This document shows positions 43,401-49,436 of a stretch of DNA of 49,436 nt, piece after piece. The stretch is from an uncultured Acidimicrobiales bacterium (lineage in GTDB: Bacteria; Actinomycetota; Acidimicrobiia; Acidimicrobiales; CADCSY01): assembly GCA_902805555.1 (NCBI GenBank), contig CADCSY010000090.1, positions 1-49,436 on the forward strand, written 5' to 3'. The notes beneath the pieces were generated by a model. It was not told where the DNA came from. It ran no database searches and saw only the letters and a program-made list of their open reading frames with translations. The position numbers and the translations under genes are program-made. Position 1 is the stretch's first letter, and each line of letters opens with the position of its first letter.

Positions 43401-44266
43401 GCGCCACCAGGTCCATCGAGCAGGAGGGGCTGACGTCGTGGACGATCGGCGAGCTCCCGAGGACGGTCTCGGCCGAGACCGGGGGGCACACGGTCACCGC
43501 CTACCCGGCACTGGTCGACGAGGGCGACACCGTGGCGGTCCGGAGCTTCGCGACGGTGGTGGAGCAACGGCGGGCCATGTGGGCCGGCACCCGTCGCCTG
43601 CTGCTGCTGAGCATCGGCTCACCCGTGCCCGCCCTCCAGCGCCTGCTGCGGAACGAGACGAAGCTGGCACTGGCCCAGGCCCCCTACGCCAGCGCCGCCG
43701 AGGTGCTGGAGGACTGCGTCACCTGCGCCCTCGACGAGGTCCTGGCGGGGGCGGGTGGGCCGGTCTGGGACGAGGCCGCCTTCAGGCGCCTCTGCGACGC
43801 GGTGCGGGACGAGCTCGTCGACGCCGCCCGCTCGACCGCGGTGCTCGCGGGTCGGATCATCAGCCAGATGCGGTCGATCGAGCGCCGGCTCGACGCCCAC
43901 ACGTCGCCGGCGGTGCAGCCCGCCCTCACCGACATCCACGTCCAGGTCGCCCGACTCGTCCACGAGGGCTTCGTGACGGCTACGGGGTCGGCGCAGCTCG
44001 TCCACCTCCCCCGCTACCTGCAGGCGATCGAGCGTCGGCTCGACAGGCTTGCCCAGGACCCCTACCGCGACCGCGCTGCGATGCAGCGCGTGCAGCGGGT
44101 GGAGGAGGCCTTCGACCAGATCAGGCACCGCCGCTCGGACCCTGAGGTGGCAGCAGTCCGCTGGCTGCTCGAGGAGCTTCGGGTCAGCGTGTTCGCCCAG
44201 TCGCTCGGCACGCCGAAGCCGGTCAGCGAGCAGCGGGTCCTGAAGGAGATCGCCCGCCTCCGCTGA
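40403..44266 (+). CDS. hrpA: ATP-dependent RNA helicase HrpA
   Basis: The 1287-residue DEAH-box helicase has Walker A GETGSGKST (95-103), TQPRRLAAR (motif Ia), DEAH (192-195), SATID (motif III) and the QRAGRCGRV motif VI. HA2 and OB-fold domains follow, then the long DUF3418 C-terminal region typical of HrpA rather than HrpB. It remodels mRNA or ribosomal RNA and is linked to stalled-ribosome rescue in E. coli. GTG 40403 gives METADTLLAD; no better start exists in frame. It is divergent from the DUF72-ChaB gene with only 63 bp between. Confidence 0.92.
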   Translation: METADTLLADVAARLSALTIRDEQELRRRVDRARRDGDETSARAVLDAVDAAEQRIGQRRARVPSPTYPEGLPVSERRDELVAAIRDNQVVIVAGETGSGKSTQLPKICLEAGRGVRGLIGHTQPRRLAARTIAERVAEELGGDVGDVVGYTVRFTDRVGDRSLIKVMTDGILLAEMQRDRSLSRYDTIIVDEAHERSLNIDFILGYLKQLLARRSDLKVVVTSATIDTQRFSDHFGGAPVIEVTGRSYPVEVRYRPVGEDPEDDRDQIQAISDAVEELRHEGPGDVLVFLSGEREIRDTADAITKLQLPHTEVLPLYARLSSTDQHRVFQAHTGRRIVLATNVAETSLTVPGIRFVVDPGTARISRYNRRTKVQRLPIEAVSQASADQRAGRCGRVAPGVCIRLYTEDDYLARPAFTEPEVLRTNLASVILQMTAIGLGDVARFPFVEPPDARSINDGVALLEELGALEPGRVGDDRRLTHLGRRLSQLPLDPRLARMVLEADRNGCVAEVLVIAAALSIQDPRERPTGKEQAAAELHARFVDPGSDFLSYLNLWRHVRAEQEARTSSGFRRMCKQEHLSYLRVREWQDVHGQLRQVLRTLKVTPNDEPGQPDQIHRSLLAGLLSHIGMKEGERQELLGPRNARFAIAPGSVLFKKPPQWVMVAELVETNRLWGRVASRIHPSWAEQLGAHLVKRSHGEPWWDDRRGAGMVDERVTLYGLPLVTGRKVPYASVSPDDARDMFIHHALVEGSWVTHHAFVEANRKLVEEVRALEDRARRRDILVGGEALFDFYDRRVGAGVTSSRHFDRWWKEERRRHPDLLSFTVEDVVDPAAGGVSLASYPDVWHHGDLALPLRYEFDPSSDLDGVTVDVPLPRMDDVDPAAFAWQVPGLREELVTALIRTLPKSLRRQIGPAGDHARAFLREVGPGDGRLDVVLARWMARRTGERVTAADWDLERVPDHLRVTFRVVSERGTPLAWSKDLPALRTHLRGKLRATVTGATRSIEQEGLTSWTIGELPRTVSAETGGHTVTAYPALVDEGDTVAVRSFATVVEQRRAMWAGTRRLLLLSIGSPVPALQRLLRNETKLALAQAPYASAAEVLEDCVTCALDEVLAGAGGPVWDEAAFRRLCDAVRDELVDAARSTAVLAGRIISQMRSIERRLDAHTSPAVQPALTDIHVQVARLVHEGFVTATGSAQLVHLPRYLQAIERRLDRLAQDPYRDRAAMQRVQRVEEAFDQIRHRRSDPEVAAVRWLLEELRVSVFAQSLGTPKPVSEQRVLKEIARLR

Positions 44267-44343
44267 CGGGCGCCCCCGCGGCCGGGCCGGTCGGAGGCTG
44301 CGCGAGCGATGACCTGCCGGGACCGGGAGTGCGGGCCCCCCCG

Positions 44344-45561
44344 TCACCAGGGGGCGTCGTCGGGCGGGAGGTCGATGAGCTCGTCGACGTCCTCGACGCC
44401 CGGGGACGCCATGGTCCAGCGACCCGAGCGCTTGAGGAAGCGGTACCACCGCCCGTCTCGGCTGCGGCGGAGCTGCTGCTCACCGCCGACGGTCACCCGG
44501 TTGGCCCGCACCCTGATGATGCGGGGCGCCACGCCGGCCGCCACGAGGCGGTCCCTGGCGTCGGCCATCTCCGGCGCCGGCGCCGGCCACGCCGGCTCGT
44601 CGAGGACCCGGAGGCCTGCAGCCCCGGCCAGGTGCCACGCCGCCGCCTGCAGCTCGAGGACGGCGTCGGTCAGGCCGACGCGAGCCGCCAGGTCCCGCCG
44701 CTCGGTGGCCGTGGCCGCCAGGGCCCTCCGGGCCAGGTCGGAGGCCGCGTCGAGCTCGAGGCCGGAGGTCCCGGTCCCCGTCCGGACCTCCCACGCCCGC
44801 CGAGCGGCGTCGGCGGCCAGGCGCCGCAGCCCGAGGCCGTCGAACGGCGCCTCCCGGGGCGGGTCGCTCGGCCAGGGCGCAGGTCGGCCGGCCCCGTTCC
44901 GAGCAGGTGGTGGCGGCGACGGCAGCGGACCCGGGATCCGGGCCCAGGCGTCGCGGGCGGCGACGCCGACCTGGAGGACCGCGGTGCTGTCGCCACCAGC
45001 CTCGTCCGTCGGAGCCGTGGCCGCCCGCCGGGCCCGCACCGCCGCCAGAACCTCCTCTCGCGCCATCCCCCGCAGCTGCAGGAGCACGAACGGGTCGTCG
45101 TCGAGGGCGTCCGCCATCAGGTAGCAGACCGCCGCCGCGTGCTTGCACGGCTCGGCCCAGTCGGGGCAGGAGCACGCCGTGCGCAGCTCGCCTGACCTCG
45201 GCAGCAGCTCGACGTCAACCGCCCGGGCGTCGGCGACGACCCCGGGATCGAGCTCCCCGTCGAGGAGGGCGGCCGCGTGACCAGCCTTCGCCACGACCGC
45301 GTCGAGCACGCACTCCCACTCGTCATCCCGGAACGGCCGCACCTCGAGCAGCACGTCGTAGGGCTCGGGACGGGACCCGTGGACGAGCGCACGCACCGCC
45401 CCCGGGCCCACCACCAGCTCGGTGGCGTTGCCCTTGCGGGCGTAGGTGCGCCCACGCGACAGGCGGTTCGGGTCATGGACCGCCCGGCCTTCGAGCGCGT
45501 CGAGCCACGCCCTGCCCCACCACGTGGCGCCGAAGGTCCGGCGCTCAGCCACCCGGCGCAC
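44344..45561 (-). CDS. SWIM zinc-finger protein
   Basis: The 405-residue protein has a SWIM finger CSCPDWAEPCKH (Cys130, Cys132, Cys139, His141) preceded by the TWWGRAWLDALEG and GRTYARKGNATELVV blocks of this actinobacterial family. The C-terminal part is Ala/Arg-rich. SWIM proteins bind DNA or protein, and here the gene overlaps the SNF2 helicase end by 17 bp, the usual operon partner. Proposed role: partner of the helicase in DNA repair or remodelling. The GTG at 45561 gives MRRVAERRTFG, a family-typical start. Confidence 0.85.
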   Translation of the reverse strand: MRRVAERRTFGATWWGRAWLDALEGRAVHDPNRLSRGRTYARKGNATELVVGPGAVRALVHGSRPEPYDVLLEVRPFRDDEWECVLDAVVAKAGHAAALLDGELDPGVVADARAVDVELLPRSGELRTACSCPDWAEPCKHAAAVCYLMADALDDDPFVLLQLRGMAREEVLAAVRARRAATAPTDEAGGDSTAVLQVGVAARDAWARIPGPLPSPPPPARNGAGRPAPWPSDPPREAPFDGLGLRRLAADAARRAWEVRTGTGTSGLELDAASDLARRALAATATERRDLAARVGLTDAVLELQAAAWHLAGAAGLRVLDEPAWPAPAPEMADARDRLVAAGVAPRIIRVRANRVTVGGEQQLRRSRDGRWYRFLKRSGRWTMASPGVEDVDELIDLPPDDAPW

Positions 45562-48322
45562 CGAGGGCCACGAGGTCGGCGAGCTCGTCGTCGGACAGCT
45601 CCGACACCCACGCCTCGCCTCCGCCCACCACCGCGTCGGCCAGCGCCCGCTTGGTCTGCAGCAGGACTGCTATGCGCTCCTCGAGCGTCCCCTCGCACAC
45701 GAGCCGGTGCACCTGGACCGGCCGGTCCTGGCCGATGCGCCAGACGCGGTCGCTCGCCTGGTCCTCGACGGCGGGGTTCCACCACCGGTCGTAGTGGACG
45801 ACGTGGGTGGCGCGGGTGAGGTTCAGCCCCGTCCCCCCCGCCTTGAGCGACAGGAGGAGGACCTTTGGGTGGCCGGCCTGGAGGTCGTCGACCATCTCCT
45901 CTCGCCTCCCGACCGGCGTGGCCCCGTGCAGGAAGGCCGACTCGATGCCGAGGCTGTCGAGCTGGGCGGTCAGCAGGCGCCCCATCGCGACGTACTGGGT
46001 GAACACGAGGACGGAGTCGCCCTCGTCGGTGATGACCTGGAGCAGGTCGCTGACGGCCTCGAGCTTCCCGGACCGGCCGGGGAGCGGGCCGTCCTGCCCC
46101 AGGTACTGGGCCGGGTGGTTGCAGATCTGCTTGAGCGCGGTCAGGAGCTTGAGCACGAGGCCACGTCGGTCGATCCCCTCGGCGGCGGCCACGTCGTCGA
46201 GCAGCTCGGCCACCACCGCCCGGTAGAGGGTCGACTGCTCGGTGGTGAGCCCGACGAAGCGGTCGGTCTCGGTCTTCGGCGGGAGGTCGGGGGCGATGTC
46301 GGGGTCGGACTTCCGGCGGCGCAGGAGGAAGGGGCGCACGGTGGCGGCCAGCCGGGTGGTGGCGTCCTCGTCCCGCTCCCGCTCGATCGGCACCGCAACG
46401 TTGCGCTGGAACGCGTCGAGCGGTCCGAGCAGGCCGGGCGTGGTCCAGTCCAGCAGCGCCCACAGGTCCGACAGGCGGTTCTCCACCGGCGTGCCGGTGA
46501 GGGCGATCCGAGCCGAGGACCCGATGCCACGGAGGGCCCGGGCGGTGCGGGAGTACGGGTTCTTCACGGCCTGGGCCTCGTCGGCCACCACCAGCCCCCA
46601 CGGCACCGCCGCCAGCGTCGACGCGTCCCGTCGGACGACGCCATAGGTCGTGACCACCAGCTCGTCGGCGGCGACGTCGTCGAGCGAGCGTGCCGCCCCG
46701 TGGTGGCGCCGCACCGGCACGTCGGGCGTGAAGCGGGCCGCCTCGCGCTGCCAGTTCCCGAGCAGGGTGGTGGGGCAGACGATCAGGGTCGGGCCGCTGC
46801 CCCGCCGCGCGAGGTGGAGCGCCAGGACCTGGATGGTCTTGCCGAGCCCCATGTCGTCCGCCAGCACCCCGCCGAGGCCGAGCCCGGCCATCTCCCCCAG
46901 CCAGGCCAGGCCTCGCCGCTGGTACGCCCGCAGCTCCGCCTGGAGGCCGGGCGGAGGGGAGGCGTCTCGCCGGGCACCGCCCGTCCCCCCGACGGCGTCG
47001 CCCAGGTCCCGCAGACGGTCGGCCAGGGCCAGGAGCGGCCCCTCGATCTCGGCCTCCACGGCCTCGCCGTCGACCGTCAGGGAGCCCGAGAGGGCAGCCG
47101 CCAGGACGTCACCGGTGCGTATCGCCCGCCGCTCGGCCAGGCGACGGAGCTGCTCGGGGTCGGCCCTGACCCAGCGCCCCCGCATCCGGACCATCGGGCG
47201 CTTGGCGTCGGTGAGGGCGGCGAGCTCCTCGTCGGTCAGCTCCGCCCCGTCGATGCTCGCCTTCCACCGGAGCTCGGCGACGGTGGCGAGGTCGAGGCCG
47301 CCGCCCGTGACCGCCTCGGGCTGGGGCGTCGTGACCACCGACCGCAGCGCCAGCGGCCTGAGGACGTCGGCCGGCCACAGGACCGGCAGGCCGGCCGCGG
47401 CCAGGTCGTCGGCCACGGGGCCGAACAGCTCCTCGGCCTCGGCGTCGTCGAGCTCGAGCTCGTCCGGCCTCGCCTCCGCCAGGAGGCGGCCCACGGGCGG
47501 CCAGGCCCGGGCCGCCCGGCGCAGCGTGACCAGCAGCGTTGTGTCGACGTCGGCGCCGAAGCGGGCGATGACCGAGGGTGGGGCCACCCACAGGTCGCCG
47601 GCGCTGATCACCAGCCCGGGGTCCAGCGTGCTCCTCACCTCGAGCACGCAACGGACCGGCGCCCCCCGCTCCTCGGGGAGGTCGAGGCGGAGGCCGGCGG
47701 TGGCCGACCCGCTCGAACCGGTGGTCGACCGCAGCCAGCCGCCGACGGCGTAGACGTCGTGGCGAGCCGTCGATGCGAAGGGCTCGTGTCCGGCGGCGAC
47801 CGGGGCGGCAGCGGTGCGCACCAGCGCGTCGACGACGGCGTCGACGAACGCCGCCACCGCGGCCGCCGGGGCCAGCACCCTCGGCTCCCCGTCGTCCCGC
47901 TCGGCCAGGGCGTGGGCGGCCGGCGGCAGCGCCTCGGCCAGCTCGGCCAGGCGGACGCGGTCCGACGGATCGAGCGGCCCCACCCGCCAGGTGTCCAGAC
48001 CGTCGGCGGTGGTGGAGGGGAGGAGCCGACCCCTGGCGACGAGGTCGAGGGCCACGTTGGCCGCCACCGACCACGCCCGGACGGAGGGGCGGACGCCGGC
48101 CGCCGCGGGGAGGGCCGCCAGCACGTCGATGCACCGGGCGACGGGCACCAGCTCGACGTCCGTGCGCCGCCGCTGCAACCCGTCGTCGCCGGGGGTGACG
48201 AGGGTGACCGACGCCGCCACCGAGCCGTGGATCGGGCTGCCCCACAGGGCGAGCGCCCCCTCCCGACCGACCTCGCCCGGGACGAAGGTGGCCTCCACGC
48301 CCTCTGCTCCCAGCGCCGGCAC
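45545..48322 (-). CDS. SNF2 family DEAD/DEAH-like helicase
   Basis: The 925-residue protein has a bacterial SNF2-associated N-terminal region (1-455) and a two-lobed Swi2/Snf2 ATPase from about 460: LADDMGLGKT (488-497, Walker A), LVVADEAQAVKN (motif II as DEAQ), LTGTPVENRLSDLW (motif III region), then the C-terminal lobe with VLVFTQYVAMG, LSLKAGGTGLNLT and DRVWRIGQDRPVQV. It would translocate on DNA and remodel protein-DNA complexes. The start GTG 48322 is supported by TACCGT exactly 6 nt upstream; a longer frame reaches 49333 but lacks coding character. It is coupled to the SWIM gene. Confidence 0.92.
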   Translation of the reverse strand: MPALGAEGVEATFVPGEVGREGALALWGSPIHGSVAASVTLVTPGDDGLQRRRTDVELVPVARCIDVLAALPAAAGVRPSVRAWSVAANVALDLVARGRLLPSTTADGLDTWRVGPLDPSDRVRLAELAEALPPAAHALAERDDGEPRVLAPAAAVAAFVDAVVDALVRTAAAPVAAGHEPFASTARHDVYAVGGWLRSTTGSSGSATAGLRLDLPEERGAPVRCVLEVRSTLDPGLVISAGDLWVAPPSVIARFGADVDTTLLVTLRRAARAWPPVGRLLAEARPDELELDDAEAEELFGPVADDLAAAGLPVLWPADVLRPLALRSVVTTPQPEAVTGGGLDLATVAELRWKASIDGAELTDEELAALTDAKRPMVRMRGRWVRADPEQLRRLAERRAIRTGDVLAAALSGSLTVDGEAVEAEIEGPLLALADRLRDLGDAVGGTGGARRDASPPPGLQAELRAYQRRGLAWLGEMAGLGLGGVLADDMGLGKTIQVLALHLARRGSGPTLIVCPTTLLGNWQREAARFTPDVPVRRHHGAARSLDDVAADELVVTTYGVVRRDASTLAAVPWGLVVADEAQAVKNPYSRTARALRGIGSSARIALTGTPVENRLSDLWALLDWTTPGLLGPLDAFQRNVAVPIERERDEDATTRLAATVRPFLLRRRKSDPDIAPDLPPKTETDRFVGLTTEQSTLYRAVVAELLDDVAAAEGIDRRGLVLKLLTALKQICNHPAQYLGQDGPLPGRSGKLEAVSDLLQVITDEGDSVLVFTQYVAMGRLLTAQLDSLGIESAFLHGATPVGRREEMVDDLQAGHPKVLLLSLKAGGTGLNLTRATHVVHYDRWWNPAVEDQASDRVWRIGQDRPVQVHRLVCEGTLEERIAVLLQTKRALADAVVGGGEAWVSELSDDELADLVALGAPGG

Positions 48323-48328
48323 TGCGTC

Positions 48329-48334
48329 ACGGTA
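48329..48334 (-). promoter_or_regulatory. -10-like TACCGT of the SNF2 helicase gene
   Basis: TACCGT on the minus strand ends 6 nt before GTG 48322 and no Shine-Dalgarno sequence is visible, implying a leaderless transcript and deciding the start. Confidence 0.45.
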
Positions 48335-48469
48335 CCGAGGCGCCCCCGGGCGCCGATCGACCGCGGGCCCGGGGACGGACCTCGGTGCGGGTGGGAACGG
48401 CAGGTGGCCGTGTGATGCTGGGGGGGTGACGCCACAGCCGCGCCCACGCCCGTCCGAGCGGGTCCGTTG

Positions 48470-49345
48470 ATGCCCCAGCCGATCCACGACGACGCCCTCG
48501 TCGACCTGGCCAACGCCCTCGCCGGGCTCCGCCGCGAGCTGGCGGCGGTGGCGATCTCCACGACGGTCGACGTCGACCCGACCCAGCGGTTCGGGCCCTG
48601 GCAGGCGGTCGTCGACGCGGTGCGGGCTGGCGCCACCGGCCTCGGCCCCGTCCCGGCGGGGACGCTCCTCGAACGCTCCGTGCCCGCTGCGGAGCGGCTG
48701 CAGGCTGCGCTCGGATCGGCCCGCGAGGTCGCCGCCGGCGCCGGTCGCGACGAGGCCGTGGAGGCCTGCACGGTCGCTGCCATCGAAGATGCGGCCACCC
48801 TGGCCGCCGTCTTCGGTCAGGACGACCCCGGGCTGGTCTTCGCCATGGAGTCGGCCTGCGCCACGGTGCTGGCGGCGGCGTACGCCACCTGGGTCACCCG
48901 GGACCTCGTGGACGATGCCGCAGCGGCCAACGGCACCGCCCTGCTGGACGTGACGCTGCGCCCGGTGTCCGCCCTCGCCCGGCTCCGGGCCCGCAGCCGG
49001 AGCGCAAGCGCCGTGCTCGACGCCGCCGAGGCGCAGCCACGGGTGGTGTGGGAGGCGCTGGCCGAGGCGGCGGTGCTGCGCCCGGAGGCCGAGGCCATGG
49101 CCGCCGTGCAGGTCCGCGCCCTGGCCGCGGTCGCCGGCTGCGGCGGTGCCGAGGCGGGTGTGGTCGCCACCCTGGCGCCGGCCGCGGTGGAGCCCGAGGT
49201 GGCGTACGCCGCTGCCACCGTCGTGGGTGACGTCGCCGTGGCCGTGGCCGGAGCCGAGGCGGGCGCCGTCGACGAGGCCCTGTGCGGCCGGGCTGCCGCG
49301 GCCTGGACCCGGTCGCAGGTCACCGGGGGCCACGCAGACGGCTGA
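48470..49345 (+). CDS. Alanine-rich protein of unknown function
   Basis: I do not recognise this 291-residue protein. It is strongly Ala-rich and predicted largely helical, with a DVDPTQRFGPWQAVVDAVR segment near residue 35, AMESACATVLAAAYATWVT near 125, and two Ala/Val/Glu-rich helices near the end. No signal peptide, membrane span or catalytic motif is evident. ATG 48470 is preceded by an in-frame TTG (48467). It is divergent from the SNF2 helicase and could be a small-molecule or structural protein; position alone gives no function. Confidence 0.6.
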   Translation: MPQPIHDDALVDLANALAGLRRELAAVAISTTVDVDPTQRFGPWQAVVDAVRAGATGLGPVPAGTLLERSVPAAERLQAALGSAREVAAGAGRDEAVEACTVAAIEDAATLAAVFGQDDPGLVFAMESACATVLAAAYATWVTRDLVDDAAAANGTALLDVTLRPVSALARLRARSRSASAVLDAAEAQPRVVWEALAEAAVLRPEAEAMAAVQVRALAAVAGCGGAEAGVVATLAPAAVEPEVAYAAATVVGDVAVAVAGAEAGAVDEALCGRAAAAWTRSQVTGGHADG

Positions 49346-49436
49346 CGGGCCACCAACGCGCCGCCCGCACCGGGCGCGAACAGCTCCCGGCGGAGGGCTC
49401 GGACACGGGCCCGACCCCCCGGTCGCCCGGCTCCGG
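49346..49436. other. Right-edge intergenic stretch
   Basis: The last 91 bases after the alanine-rich gene are GC-rich with no recognisable gene, promoter or repeat. Confidence 0.5.

Noticed and set aside
45446-48415. A 989-residue plus-strand open frame antisense to the SNF2 gene
   Set aside because: The SNF2 motifs on the other strand are unambiguous; the plus frame is a GC-driven shadow.

Overview
The window is very GC-rich, uses many GTG starts and ATGA/GTGA stop-start overlaps, and is almost fully coding. It carries actinobacterial family markers: an SCO6745-like protein, Nei2, a split lycopene cyclase CrtYc/CrtYd, and a SNF2-SWIM pair. This fits an Actinomycetota chromosome, and the overall gene mix suggests class Acidimicrobiia; that class assignment is inference. 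I see no tRNA, rRNA, CRISPR array, phage or transposase gene.

Layout. 1-929: right end of an ABC exporter whose reading frame is broken by a TAA between its membrane and ATPase parts. 1118-4467 (minus): GH36 alpha-galactosidase, metallo-beta-lactamase-fold hydrolase and a PNPOx-like flavoprotein. 4557-6372: exodeoxyribonuclease VII (xseA, xseB) with a duplicated mini-ORF between the subunits. 6481-20613: a large carotenoid locus with crtE, crtI, crtB, an acyl-CoA ligase, a DUF6328-like membrane protein, cruF, a crtD-like desaturase, SURF1, the glycosyltransferase cruG, a divergent PlsY, a PRC-barrel/DUF2382 stress protein, a crtA-like monooxygenase and the minus-strand crtYc-crtYd-crtZ operon. 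20714-25676: a TPP riboswitch followed by thiamine pyrophosphokinase and a thiamine ABC importer (thiB, thiP, thiQ). 26001-30022: an acyl-CoA mutase large subunit with isobutyryl-CoA-mutase-type residues, a palindromic tandem-repeat block, a FadD-like ligase and a VOC protein. 30057-33685 (minus): a heterodimeric ABC exporter. 33947-35111 (minus): two coiled-coil proteins, the upstream one CsbD-like, behind a strong SigB/SigF-type promoter match. 35291-39141: SCO6745-like protein, Nei2 glycosylase, SDR and Gfo/Idh/MocA oxidoreductases. 39173-40339 (minus): a DUF72-ChaB fusion. 40403-44266: HrpA helicase. 44344-48322 (minus): SNF2 helicase with SWIM zinc-finger partner. 48470-49345: unknown alanine-rich protein.

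The most interesting system is the carotenoid locus. Read together, its genes could take geranylgeranyl-PP to phytoene and lycopene, cyclise one end to a beta ring (CrtYc/d), hydroxylate that ring (CrtZ), and hydrate (CruF), desaturate (CrtD-like) and oxygenate at C-2' (CrtA-like) the open end. CruG would then add a sugar. That is a complete myxol-2'-glycoside (myxoxanthophyll-type) pathway, known mainly from cyanobacteria and flavobacteria. The acyl-CoA ligase and the PlsY-like acyltransferase with altered active-site loops raise the possibility of an acylated carotenoid glycoside.

Other notable signals are a repeated leaderless-promoter geometry (a -10-like hexamer exactly 6 nt before the start codon), an in-frame 114-bp repeat in the N-terminus of ThiQ, four 65-66-bp palindromic repeats before the FadD-like gene, and matched stress-sigma promoters in front of two stress-protein loci.
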